From a virus, in the IMG/VR virus record IMGVR_UViG_3300032163_000009, positions 1 through 64,000 of that record: DNA of 64,000 nucleotides. One strand, written 5' to 3'. The notes beneath the pieces are model-generated. The model made no database searches and was not told the DNA's origin. It was given only the letters and a program-made list of their open reading frames with translations. Positions 34,326 to 42,617 of the stretch are shown piece after piece. The translations under genes and the position numbers were made by a program. Numbering within the stretch: position 1 is the first letter of the stretch; each line of letters begins with the position of its first letter.

Positions 34326-35686
34326 GCGCTAATCGTTTCCAGCGTGCCGTGTCCGTTTTGCTTAGCTGGTGTCGCGGCCGGTGCAGCCACTGGTGCAGGA
34401 TTCGGATTGATTTGAGGCGCAGGCTTAGGCAAGGCCGCGACGGGCACTTCCGGCCCCGAGATTGGCATGAGGGTTTTACTCATCCAAGCCACGTCGCCCC
34501 ATGGCTTCGGCTTTTGTCCGCGAGCAGTCAGCCAATCGTTGACGGTCAAAACACCCCGATCAATCTTTTCCCGATCGCGCTTCCACTCGTCATTTTCTTC
34601 CTCGCCTAATTCAGTCACTCCGCTGTAATCGGTGTGCAGGAATTCGTCGTCGCGCATCGCATTGTTTCGCTGAAAGAACTCCGTCAGGTGGGTGTCACGA
34701 TAAGCGAGCAGCGGCTTGATGGTCAAGGTGTATAAGGCTTCCACGGCGGCCGACCGTTTCTCCGACGTGTCGTAACTGTCGTTGCCGAAGCCCATCAAAA
34801 TATCCGGCACGCCGAAGCCACCGGCCACTTCGTCGCGGCTCATTTGGCGCAGCGGAATGCCGCTCAAATCTTTAGGCTTCCACGAGAGAATCTTGATGTC
34901 GGTAATAGACTCCTCAAGGACAATCGGTTTGCCGACGTTGCGAGATCCGCCATATTTGAGTGTAATCTTTTTCTCGATGTCGTCGCGTTCGCGCTGCGTC
35001 GTGCCTTGCGGCGTCACGATCGCATACTCGGGGCGAGCGTTGTTTTGATAAAGATACTTCTCCCAAGATTGCGCAAACACGTCTACGGCGATTGCCAATT
35101 GCAGCGCTATCAAGACCGGCAAGCCGCGCCACGGGTTGCGCGGATTATAAAATTTGAAGTGAATAAACTCATCAGGTGGTAGAAAATAAGGCTCGCCTTG
35201 CTTGTCGTCAATCTCGTATTTTGCCACTTCAAGGTAGCGGCGGCGCGCAGGATTAGGATAGACGTTGAAGATGTTAGGTTGACGCGGCCAAATTTCAGTG
35301 TACTGGCCGCGCCCGCTGCGCACCAATTCAAAACCGACTTCACCGCCGAGCAGTTGATCGATCGTCCACTGCCGCCACAGATCGCCGGAGGACATGGCGT
35401 CGTTGACATCGGTTAGCAAGTTGACGACCTCATGCTGCTCTAACCGCTCTTTGCCGCGCGTGCAATACACCGGCAGCGAAGCCACTGCATCCGAAATAAC
35501 CTTGATTGCTTTTTGAACCCACACATAGGTTTCGTAGGTAACAATGGCGGAGAGATAAGTATACGGAGCAGCCGCTTGCATGTCGGAGCGAATGCTAAAC
35601 AAGTGCTCGCGCTCCGTCATCTCTGGATGTTGATCGATCAGCGCCTTGCCACTGACTCTCGATTGAATGCGATCTCGAAGATTCAT
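34322..35686 (-). CDS. Portal protein, HK97 family, 454 aa
   Basis: The segment VWVQKAIKVISDAVASLPVYC, the wing with LLGGEVGFELVRSG, IHFKFYNPRNPWRGLPVL, and MSRDEVAGGFGVPDILMGF are standard for the HK97-type portal. The C-terminal 60 residues are Pro- and Ala-rich and probably flexible. The dodecamer would form the DNA channel at one capsid corner. The gene stands two genes upstream of the prohead protease and downstream of terminase, the usual order. Confidence 0.9.
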   Translation of the reverse strand: MNLRDRIQSRVSGKALIDQHPEMTEREHLFSIRSDMQAAAPYTYLSAIVTYETYVWVQKAIKVISDAVASLPVYCTRGKERLEQHEVVNLLTDVNDAMSSGDLWRQWTIDQLLGGEVGFELVRSGRGQYTEIWPRQPNIFNVYPNPARRRYLEVAKYEIDDKQGEPYFLPPDEFIHFKFYNPRNPWRGLPVLIALQLAIAVDVFAQSWEKYLYQNNARPEYAIVTPQGTTQRERDDIEKKITLKYGGSRNVGKPIVLEESITDIKILSWKPKDLSGIPLRQMSRDEVAGGFGVPDILMGFGNDSYDTSEKRSAAVEALYTLTIKPLLAYRDTHLTEFFQRNNAMRDDEFLHTDYSGVTELGEEENDEWKRDREKIDRGVLTVNDWLTARGQKPKPWGDVAWMSKTLMPISGPEVPVAALPKPAPQINPNPAPVAAPAATPAKQNGHGTLETISA

Positions 35687-35693
35687 AATGACC

Positions 35694-35939
35694 TCAATTC
35701 AACCCGCTGCGCAGGTGTACTATCAAATAAAAGTTTTGGTGGCCGAGGCGTTGAACTCGCCGCCGCAAAGATTCATCAGCCTTGAAGCGCTCAGCAATCT
35801 CAGCCACCTGCTGCCCGAAAGCGAGTTGCAGCGCGAGGTCAAAGGTGTTGGAATTCTCCAGCATATACTTACCGAGACGATCGAGCGTTCGACGGATTTC
35901 TTCGGCTTCAAGTTGTAACTGATGATCACTTGTTGACAA
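35694..35939 (-). CDS. Small helical protein, 81 aa
   Basis: Charged, helical and without membrane segments (EAEEIRRTLDRLGKYMLENS). It overlaps the preceding membrane-protein gene by 14 bases and precedes the portal. A head-assembly or portal-associated role is possible but unsupported. Confidence 0.6.
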   Translation of the reverse strand: MSTSDHQLQLEAEEIRRTLDRLGKYMLENSNTFDLALQLAFGQQVAEIAERFKADESLRRRVQRLGHQNFYLIVHLRSGLN

Positions 35940-36225
35940 GCTGATCTCCTGCTTTGAAACTTTCGATCAAGCCAACGACCAGCCGATGTAAAATGCCATA
36001 CACGATGCCCGCGCCGCCGCCGACGACAATTGAAAACAGATCGAGGCCTAAGATAAAGAGACTGCGGAGAGCAGCCAGCAACCACACCATGGCCCCAATC
36101 ACCCAATGCCATTCCTGCTGCGCGGCTGAGTTCAGCCGATCAAGTTCAACGCGCAGCCACTTGCGAGCGCTGCGCAAAATTAACTGAACGGCCGTCTGTA
36201 GTCGGAGGAAGGTGGAAGTCGGCAT
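35926..36225 (-). CDS. Membrane protein, two spans, 99 aa
   Basis: ATG 36225 is the likely start; an in-frame GTG at 36282 would place a perfect hairpin inside the coding sequence. Two hydrophobic stretches (about residues 38-60 and 64-85) are joined by a short glycine-rich loop. The N-terminal 35 residues are basic and helical. A membrane protein between the terminase and portal genes is unusual. A terminator ends only five bases before the start, so translation probably depends on a separate transcript or on read-through. Confidence 0.6.
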   Translation of the reverse strand: MPTSTFLRLQTAVQLILRSARKWLRVELDRLNSAAQQEWHWVIGAMVWLLAALRSLFILGLDLFSIVVGGGAGIVYGILHRLVVGLIESFKAGDQLVNK

Positions 36226-36230
36226 GGAAT

Positions 36231-36264
36231 ATAAAAGGATACCGAAGCAGGCATCGGTATCCTT
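36231..36264 (-). terminator. Intrinsic terminator directly before a gene start
   Basis: Arms 36235-36245 and 36254-36264 pair perfectly over 11 bp with an 8-base loop, and TTTT follows on the leftward strand. The start of the membrane gene lies at 36225. The hairpin would either end messages from the terminase genes or hide the ribosome site of the membrane-protein gene. Confidence 0.65.
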
Positions 36265-36332
36265 ATCCTTGAAATGAAGCACAGCATTCGACGGTGGGTC
36301 TTGGCTGCGCCAACGGTTCTAATATACGCCGA

Positions 36333-36674
36333 TTATTTGCGCGTGTCAATAGGCAGCACTTCGATCGAATCAATTTGGCCTGTCAGCAAGTCTAGCAGCG
36401 CGTGCGGTTTGATCGCATGTGCTCGCGCCTTGTGCCGTAGTTGCTGATAAGTATTCAGGAAACGGGCATCGTCTTTCGTAACGAATAGACGCACTAAACT
36501 AGGGGCTGACTGCGGCACAGGCGCAAGACAATCCAGCAACACCGCAGAACAATTCCGGCAAAGGTCGTTGGCATCCGTCACCCATTCGGCGCCGACGTGT
36601 TCTAGTTCAAGCCACGGCAAGCCGCACAAGGATTCTTGATCGTTCAAAGAACGTCGCAAGTGGCGATCAGACAT
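36333..36674 (-). CDS. Hypothetical protein, 113 aa
   Basis: The start at 36674 is supported by GGAG six bases upstream. The sequence includes CRNCSAVLLDC, possibly a small metal site, and a basic helical middle (QLRHKARAHAIKPH). No family was recognised. It lies just downstream of the large terminase gene. Confidence 0.6.
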   Translation of the reverse strand: MSDRHLRRSLNDQESLCGLPWLELEHVGAEWVTDANDLCRNCSAVLLDCLAPVPQSAPSLVRLFVTKDDARFLNTYQQLRHKARAHAIKPHALLDLLTGQIDSIEVLPIDTRK

Positions 36675-36724
36675 CTAAGTCTCCAGCCCGCTAATTTCAA
36701 AACGTCCGAGTTGTCTTGGCTCAT
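36644..36724 (-). CDS. Possible 26-aa reading frame
   Basis: ATG 36724 follows AAGGA by six bases and opens a 26-codon frame that overlaps the next gene by 31 bases. It fills the only gap between terminase and the 113-aa gene. The ribosome site is the main support; it may simply be a leader for translational coupling. Confidence 0.25.
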   Translation of the reverse strand: MSQDNSDVLKLAGWRLRCLIATCDVL

Positions 36725-36755
36725 CAGCTGTCCTTGTGGCGAGTATCTGCTTGCC

Positions 36756-38204
36756 TTAATTCTTTGCCCGTGCCCACACCCATGTGCGAAAGGCATCCGC
36801 CGCATGGTTGTTTTCGTCCAATGGTTCTTCTTCGTCGCGACGGCTGCCTTCCGGCGCATACCGATAGCCAGCCGTGACTTCCTCGATGATATTCTTGCAG
36901 CGACGATGAACTGCCACGGCCCGATAGCCTTGACCATCGCAAAATAATTGGCGCACGATCGGGATGCCGTCGATAATCTTATGCACACCGACCCGCGCCG
37001 GGATGTTGGCATTCCGAAAGCGCCGGTGCAGCGCAGGCGCTTCATGCGACACGATCGCAATTTCCGGCAACTGCGTGGAGCGACTCCAACCGGCTTGCAA
37101 GCGCTGCTCGGCTTCCTCTGGGCTCGGGGCAGGCACGACCTCATACTTATCATTCAGCCACTGCCAGCCGTAATGCTTGCCGAACAACTCGATCGCTTCT
37201 CGAATGCAGACTTCTTCAAGGTGCTTGCGGTGATACAGTTCATCGAAAATTAAAATGCGCGTCGGCTGACGCTGAATGAGCAAGATAGCCCGTGGATCAA
37301 TAAAGCCGTCGTCGCACGCCAATTCAAACGGCAGCGTCAGATCAGGTTCGTCGTCGGTCAAGTTACCGATCGGCCAATCCTCGGCGCTGAAATTATCGTA
37401 GACCATACCCTCGAAAGCGGCTGACTCGCCTAAGAACAAACGCGCCCGCAAATTGCCAACCAACGAACTGAGTGTGTCGTAAACTTGTAGCCCTTCGACT
37501 GTCCACTGCCCGTTCTGCCACCAGCGCGGATTGTCGATCAACTGCGCTCGATGAATGACGAGTTTGCCCTCCTGCTGGCGCTTCCACGTCCAGTGCGACG
37601 GCGGCGGCGGATTCATGTCGCCAATGATTTGCGAGTAGCCTAACTTGAAGCGTGTCAGCCGCGTGGTAAGTTTTTGCCATTCATCCAGCGACAACTCCGG
37701 CGCTTCGTTGACGTAGATCAAGTCCCATTCCGTGGACATGATCTTCTCAGTTTGATCCTTGCCGCTCTGCCGAAAGCCACCTACCACAATTTGGCTGCCG
37801 TTCTCGTATAAATAAACATCGCGGTTCTTGCGCTGCGGTGCGCCTTGCAAGACAAAATGATCGGCGGGAATGACATCGAGTTCGAACGTCGCCAGCGCAG
37901 ACTCCGACAATGATTCACGCGTCTTGCGCAGAATGAGAAAGCGGCAACCGGGGATCGTCTCGGCTAAGTGATGCAGCTTATACAGAATGCCGAACGTCTT
38001 AGCCGCGCGGGCTGGCCCGCTCAAGATCACTTCGCGGCGCTGCTCCGTTTGAACGGTCAGCGCTGCGCCGCGCAACTCCGGCACAACCTCAGCCGTCAAC
38101 GAGGTTGCTGTCAGTTGTGTCGCTTGCTCGAAGTGCCGATTGACGCGGCTGATCAAGTAATCGATTCCAGTCGGCTTGGATGGCGGCAAGAGTGGGTTTA
38201 TCAC
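36756..38204 (-). CDS. terL: Terminase large subunit, 482 aa
   Basis: Walker A is SGPARAAKT (residues 62-70) and Walker B LIYVNEAPE (162-170), with Glu 167 as the catalytic acid. The C-terminal half holds the RNase H-like nuclease signature: FELACDDGFIDPRAI, then IFDELYH and NNHAADAFRTW near the end. The enzyme cuts and pumps DNA into the prohead. The most likely start is GTG 38204, giving an unusual 116-base overlap with the small subunit gene; a later TTG cannot be excluded. Confidence 0.9.
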   Translation of the reverse strand: MINPLLPPSKPTGIDYLISRVNRHFEQATQLTATSLTAEVVPELRGAALTVQTEQRREVILSGPARAAKTFGILYKLHHLAETIPGCRFLILRKTRESLSESALATFELDVIPADHFVLQGAPQRKNRDVYLYENGSQIVVGGFRQSGKDQTEKIMSTEWDLIYVNEAPELSLDEWQKLTTRLTRFKLGYSQIIGDMNPPPPSHWTWKRQQEGKLVIHRAQLIDNPRWWQNGQWTVEGLQVYDTLSSLVGNLRARLFLGESAAFEGMVYDNFSAEDWPIGNLTDDEPDLTLPFELACDDGFIDPRAILLIQRQPTRILIFDELYHRKHLEEVCIREAIELFGKHYGWQWLNDKYEVVPAPSPEEAEQRLQAGWSRSTQLPEIAIVSHEAPALHRRFRNANIPARVGVHKIIDGIPIVRQLFCDGQGYRAVAVHRRCKNIIEEVTAGYRYAPEGSRRDEEEPLDENNHAADAFRTWVWARAKN

Positions 38205-38922
38205 TTATATGCTCGAACACGGCGCGGGTGAGGGCGTCGTATAGAATGGCAACTTGCGTGAGACTGACATACGTTTGAGCGTCCAACTCACGCTTGGACT
38301 CCGTTTGAACCAACTTGCGTTTCAATTCGATCAAACGATTCAACTCATCAAACAGCGCCCCTTCACGATTGCCTTGCTCTAACACACTTTGCAGCGCGAC
38401 TACGGCTTGGCCTTGCGCTTGAGCGATGGCGAAACTTTCTGTTTTGAATTCAGCACTGTCGGGATCGGGATTGATCGGCTTGCGCTGCAAAGTGAGCAGC
38501 AGCTCGCGCAAATTTCCTCGGGCTTGCTGCCAGGCCGTCATGCCTGCGCCGGTGGTGCTTAGGCGCTGCATCACACCGATAATTTGAGCGTCGAGCAAAG
38601 CGATGTCGGGGCGCAGGCCGATCAAAGACGGATCACTCAGCGCGTCGTCAAAGGGAATCTTCCACCGCGCAGGCAGGTGCGGCAGATAGCGGCTGCTCCC
38701 TTTGCCTTCGTATTGCGGGCTGGCAATGCCGCTCGGTGTCTTGCCGCCGTGTCGATCGCAGCGGTGATTCAGCATCGGCGTCTTGAGACACGGCCCCGCT
38801 GCGCCGGACGACTTCTTGGCTCCGCAGACCCGCTTGCCTTTTTTTGTGCCTTCAACGCCCAGGCAATAACCGTCGGCATCCAGCGGCAGGTTAAACAGAT
38901 TCCCGAAGGGCTGATTAGGCAT
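38089..38922 (-). CDS. terS: Terminase small subunit-like protein, 277 aa
   Basis: The N-terminal part has HRCDRHGGKTPSGIASPQYEG, followed by SRYLP. This Cys/His-rich opening resembles a group of phage small terminase proteins with a zinc-like head. The remaining 190 residues are helical with a repeat-like core (LLTLQRKPINP, LEQGNREGALFDELNRLIELK). It lies directly upstream of the large subunit. It probably recognises phage DNA, which in this phage may be chemically modified. Confidence 0.7.
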   Translation of the reverse strand: MPNQPFGNLFNLPLDADGYCLGVEGTKKGKRVCGAKKSSGAAGPCLKTPMLNHRCDRHGGKTPSGIASPQYEGKGSSRYLPHLPARWKIPFDDALSDPSLIGLRPDIALLDAQIIGVMQRLSTTGAGMTAWQQARGNLRELLLTLQRKPINPDPDSAEFKTESFAIAQAQGQAVVALQSVLEQGNREGALFDELNRLIELKRKLVQTESKRELDAQTYVSLTQVAILYDALTRAVFEHISDKPTLAAIQADWNRLLDQPRQSALRASDTTDSNLVDG

Positions 38923-39388
38923 CGATGACCTTGCGGCGACGCGCGACGCGGCGCTGGCGGCCTTGCCTGCGGCCTGTCTCGTAAATGGTAATGCCGTGCA
39001 AGGCTTTCATGAGCTTCGCCTTGAGGATATACAGGCGTGTTCGAACGCCCTTGAAATCTTCTACAACCTTTTGACCGTTCTCGATATAAACGAAATCGGC
39101 CATGTAGGTTGCGATGTGGAGGCCGTTCACGTCCAGCGAATACTCGACTTGCAATTCCAGATCGGTAATCTCACCGGCGCGCTCCCGTATCTTCAACTGG
39201 CTGTACCGAGTCGCTTCGCCTTGACTGGCAAACCGGATGCCATCTACCCAGGTAACCTTAGCCTTGAACTTGTTTTGTTTTTTCGGGGCGTGCTGGATCA
39301 GCGCTTGGTATTCTTCGGACGTGTATTCTTCGATCGGTTGATCGGCAACACGCGGCAAGAGCAGCGCTGTCGAAATAGAGCGCTTCAT
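38915..39388 (-). CDS. DUF1064 PDDEXK-type nuclease, 157 aa
   Basis: ATG 39388 overlaps the stop of the upstream gene (ATGA) and is chosen over 39481. The core KFKAKVTWVDGIRFASQGE, then LQVEYSL and YMADFVYIENGQKVVEDFKG, contains the ED...D..Y...GQ.V.EDFK arrangement of the DUF1064 family, a phage restriction-endonuclease-fold group thought to resolve branched DNA before packaging. The C-terminus is strongly basic (RRQGRQRRVARRRK). Next to terminase, a role in DNA maturation is plausible. Confidence 0.8.
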   Translation of the reverse strand: MKRSISTALLLPRVADQPIEEYTSEEYQALIQHAPKKQNKFKAKVTWVDGIRFASQGEATRYSQLKIRERAGEITDLELQVEYSLDVNGLHIATYMADFVYIENGQKVVEDFKGVRTRLYILKAKLMKALHGITIYETGRRQGRQRRVARRRKVIDA

Positions 39389-39921
39389 AGTTGGACCAGC
39401 CAGACGCGGCCAGCGACGAGAAAGGTCGGTTCGCGTTCCGGCCAGTATTCTGAAAAGGCGCGGACCACGCCTTCCTCCCAATAATCATCACCGCAGACAA
39501 GGCCTCCCGGCTTCACCTTTGGCACCCACAATTTCAAATCTTGGATCACCGCTTCGTAGAAATGGCTGCCGTCGATAAACAGCAGGTCTAACGATCTGTC
39601 GCGGAACAACGGCGCGGCGTCAGCACTACTTTTGAAAATAGGCACGATGCGGTGTAGCACACCGGCGCTCTGCACATTAGACAGGAACGATTGATAGAGC
39701 TTTAAGGGTTCATCCACAAGGCCTGTGCCGCTGTCGCTGCCTTGCCAGTGATCGATACAATACACCACGCCTGCGCTGTGCTGCGCCAGCGCAATAGCCG
39801 AATGGCCCAGCCACGAGCCAACTTCGGCAATAGCCGATTTGCCTTGCGCGACGTTAGCCAAAGCCTCAAGCATTTCTTTCGGATGCCAGTTGTCTGGCAC
39901 GGCAATTGTATTGGAGTTCAT
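39385..39921 (-). CDS. SAM-dependent methyltransferase (Methyltransf_24 type), 178 aa
   Basis: IAEVGSWLGHSAIALAQ is motif I, VVYCIDHWQGSDSGTG the second strand with its acidic end, and LDLLFIDGSHFYEAVIQDL and LVCGDDYWEEGVVRAF complete the fold seen in the Methyltransf_24 and sugar-O-methyltransferase groups. It lies between folE and the DUF1064 gene with four-base overlaps on each side. It may methylate a sugar or amine on the modified base. No DNA methyltransferase target domain is present. Confidence 0.75.
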   Translation of the reverse strand: MNSNTIAVPDNWHPKEMLEALANVAQGKSAIAEVGSWLGHSAIALAQHSAGVVYCIDHWQGSDSGTGLVDEPLKLYQSFLSNVQSAGVLHRIVPIFKSSADAAPLFRDRSLDLLFIDGSHFYEAVIQDLKLWVPKVKPGGLVCGDDYWEEGVVRAFSEYWPEREPTFLVAGRVWLVQL

Positions 39922-40796
39922 AACGACACCACCTTTAAGAATTCTGCACGAGTCGAAAGGTCTGTTCTAAACGCGCCACGCATGACAGATGTTTTCATGG
40001 TCAGCGGCGTCTTGATGCCGCGCATGGCTGCGCAGGTATGCACACCCTTGGCAAACACGGCGACATCAGGTGTGCCGGTGACTGCGCTGATGTCAGTCGC
40101 AATGTCAGCGACCAGCCGTTCTTGAATCTGCAACTTGTGCGCGTGCTTGTGGGCAATGCGGGCGAACTTCGACAAGCCTAAAACTTTTGAGCCGGTGAGC
40201 ACGCCGATCGACAAATCACACCAGAACGGCAAGAGGTGATGTTCGCACAAACTCCATACCCGAATGTCTTGCACGACAACCATTTGATCGGCTTCAACTA
40301 CTTCAAACGTGGAGTCTGCATTCGTTTCTTTATAGCGCATGAACTCCAGCCACGCGGCGGCGGCGCGACGCGGTGTCTCGATCAAGCCTTCGCGCTGCGG
40401 GTCTTCGCCAATCGTTTTCAGCAAGTCTCGATACAGGCGCTCCACCTTCGTGATAAATTTGGCATCAGTGAGCAGCGGCGCAGGCGGAGAGAGCAAGACG
40501 ATCGTCTCCGTGTGGCGAGTGGAATATAACTGATAACGCTGCTCGATCTTTTCCGCTGTTTCCATTTGCTGCGCGAACACATATAGCCCCAAGCCTGGCA
40601 GTTCGCCATCGATGACCGTGACTTTAACCGGCTGGCCTTCAAAGACAGCATCATCGGATAGTCCAAGCCGTTGCCCGGCGTTGACATCGCGGACAAAGGC
40701 GGCGGATTGATCGCCGCGCAGTTCGACGCCGTACGGATAGGTCTTCATCACTTGCAAACCGGCAAAGTGCATGTGTTGTGGATCAGTGAGTATCAT
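39918..40796 (-). CDS. folE: GTP cyclohydrolase I with N-terminal extension, 292 aa
   Basis: ATG 40796 is the start by ribosome-site position; the in-frame ATG at 40868 lies inside the previous gene. Residues 110-292 are FolE: TPRRAAAAW, VWSLCEHHLLPFWCD with zinc ligands Cys and His, GLSKFARIAHKHAHKLQIQE, and VHTCAAMRGIK with the second Cys. It opens GTP to make dihydroneopterin triphosphate, the first step toward 7-deazaguanine. The N-terminal 100 residues are an extra beta-rich domain of unknown use. It is the last of the three recognised base-synthesis genes in the operon. Confidence 0.85.
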   Translation of the reverse strand: MILTDPQHMHFAGLQVMKTYPYGVELRGDQSAAFVRDVNAGQRLGLSDDAVFEGQPVKVTVIDGELPGLGLYVFAQQMETAEKIEQRYQLYSTRHTETIVLLSPPAPLLTDAKFITKVERLYRDLLKTIGEDPQREGLIETPRRAAAAWLEFMRYKETNADSTFEVVEADQMVVVQDIRVWSLCEHHLLPFWCDLSIGVLTGSKVLGLSKFARIAHKHAHKLQIQERLVADIATDISAVTGTPDVAVFAKGVHTCAAMRGIKTPLTMKTSVMRGAFRTDLSTRAEFLKVVSL

Positions 40797-40815
40797 TTTA
40801 CTTTTACCTTCGCCT

Positions 40816-41664
40816 TTACCTTCTGATTGGGATTTTTCTCGGCGCGGAACTCGACGCGAGGTAATCACCGGCCATGTATTCTAAAGCGCGGCCGCGTGCA
40901 TTCTTGCCGCCGACCTCAGCCGCGATAGCGTCGATCGCTTGATTGATCACGCCTTGCTGACTGGCATGCACTAGAAAGGACAGATAGCCCCAATCTTTTT
41001 GAGGCGGCGACACCTGCTTGGACACCAGCAGCATGATCGCCTGCTCATCTTCCGTGACACCGTGTTCCGCCTTGAGGCCGTCCAGCGCTGCTCTAAATTT
41101 TTGGGCTTCGCTGCGCGGCAGGGTGAACAGGAAATTGACGTGCGCAATCAGCGCACCTTTTGAATCAGCCGCCGCGCGGGCTTCACCTTCTCCGCCTGCG
41201 TTAGCGCCGTCCAATATCTTTTGCCAATCGACACCCGCTGTAAAGTTTGCGATATAGGCGGGGCTGAGTCCGGCATACTTGATCAGCACAGACGGATCGG
41301 GCAGCGAGCTAACCAGTGCGGCCATTTTGGTTACGTCATTGCCACCGCGCAGCGCATTCAAAGCAATGGTCAACGTCTTCGCTTCGTCGTCCGTGCCTTC
41401 CCATTCGATGACAGGAAACAATGGCTCAGTGGTTAGCAACAATTCTCGATAGCGTTGTTCACCGTCCACGATTCGCCAAAAGTCGTCACCGGCCTTGCGT
41501 CGCCCTGGAAACACATGCTGACATAGGATGCCACCGAACATGCCGTATTGATCCAAGGTGTTGCCCAACGACGCGTGAGTATCGGCATCCATTTCATTCG
41601 GATTCCACGGATTCGGTTTGATCTTGTCGCGCGGCACCATGATCACTTGATTGTAGAATTTCAT
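40816..41664 (-). CDS. ParB-like nuclease-fold protein beside the DNA transglycosylase
   Basis: ATG 41664 overlaps the dpdA-like stop and is preferred over 41691. Residues 10-90 show the ParB N-terminal pattern: VPRDKIKPNPWNPNEMD, then TLDQYGMFGGIL and RIVDGEQRYREL. The C-terminal 180 residues are helical. In bacterial dpd islands, DpdB is a protein of the ParB-like superfamily that acts with DpdA in putting the base into DNA, so this gene may be its phage counterpart. The window holds a second, clearer ParB at its right edge. Confidence 0.7.
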   Translation of the reverse strand: MKFYNQVIMVPRDKIKPNPWNPNEMDADTHASLGNTLDQYGMFGGILCQHVFPGRRKAGDDFWRIVDGEQRYRELLLTTEPLFPVIEWEGTDDEAKTLTIALNALRGGNDVTKMAALVSSLPDPSVLIKYAGLSPAYIANFTAGVDWQKILDGANAGGEGEARAAADSKGALIAHVNFLFTLPRSEAQKFRAALDGLKAEHGVTEDEQAIMLLVSKQVSPPQKDWGYLSFLVHASQQGVINQAIDAIAAEVGGKNARGRALEYMAGDYLASSSAPRKIPIRR

Positions 41665-42617
41665 TGCCACACCACTCCCCGCGTGCGCCACAGGTCAGTC
41701 ATGTTGCGCTCTACCTGCCATAGCACTTTCAGGTTAGCCAAAAAGACTTTGCCTGTGACCGCTCGCTTCGAACCTGAATCAGATTGCGCATTGTCAAAGT
41801 CAAACCATTCACGGGATAGTCCTTGATGCAGCAGCTTGTCGATGTCCAGCGGGTCTTTGGCTTGATGCTGGCCGATGCGGGTAAAAGACATCTTGCCTTC
41901 GGCGGGCGAAAATAAAGACAAGCCCCACAGCGCGGCGGACTTCCACGAAATCGAATCGACGCTATACACGGGCAGCGCTTGCATGAGTGCGATCGAGGTC
42001 GCCTTGAATAAGTGCGTCTTGATCTGACGCTGGTAGGCATCGACCGCCACGCCTCTGATCAACGCTTGAGCAGCGGGCGTGCCGCTGCGCATGATCTCCG
42101 CACCGGCTGCGAGGCCGATATACTTCAAGCCTTTGCGCTTGATGAGACTTTGATAGCCAGCCCAGCCGTCTAACGGCGACCACACATATAAAATTTCAAT
42201 GCCAGTTTCTTGGGCGACGGCTTGCCACACTTCATCGCGCCATCGATCGATCACGTCGATCCCAAACTCCATTTGCAAATCCAACTCCACCATGTAGTTA
42301 GGCTTCAGCGGACAGGTCAAGACTGTTTCCACATATCGATCGCGGAAGCGGCGGGCTTCGTCAATCTTGATTCGTTCGCCGCGTCGAAAGCGCTGATGAA
42401 AAGAATGCGCGCCGGAGTCGAGGAGCACATCACACGGATCAAGCGCAGCGTGCATGGCTTCCAAACAGTTGCGCAGCGAGTTGGCGCCGCTGCTCTTGGT
42501 CTTATTGTGCTGAACGATCGAGGTGAGTAAATGGATCTTCGGCGGTCGCGCAGGTAAAGCCGTCTCGACCCACTTCACTTTCTGTTTGCTGTCTACACCG
42601 GCGAGTAAGACATTCAT
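41661..42617 (-). CDS. dpdA: DpdA-like DNA-guanine transglycosylase, 318 aa
   Basis: This TGT-related barrel has LLDSGAHSF (Asp 67), NYMVELDLQ (Glu 111/Asp 113) and YSVDSISW (Asp 221), matching the three active-site positions of phage DpdA proteins. LYVWSPLDGW and YIGLAAGAEI form strands of the barrel. It would exchange guanine in DNA for a 7-deazaguanine derivative. It overlaps the glycosyltransferase and ParB-like genes by four bases on each side. It is shorter than bacterial DpdA and lacks the C-terminal zinc domain of tRNA TGT. Confidence 0.8.
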   Translation of the reverse strand: MNVLLAGVDSKQKVKWVETALPARPPKIHLLTSIVQHNKTKSSGANSLRNCLEAMHAALDPCDVLLDSGAHSFHQRFRRGERIKIDEARRFRDRYVETVLTCPLKPNYMVELDLQMEFGIDVIDRWRDEVWQAVAQETGIEILYVWSPLDGWAGYQSLIKRKGLKYIGLAAGAEIMRSGTPAAQALIRGVAVDAYQRQIKTHLFKATSIALMQALPVYSVDSISWKSAALWGLSLFSPAEGKMSFTRIGQHQAKDPLDIDKLLHQGLSREWFDFDNAQSDSGSKRAVTGKVFLANLKVLWQVERNMTDLWRTRGVVWQ

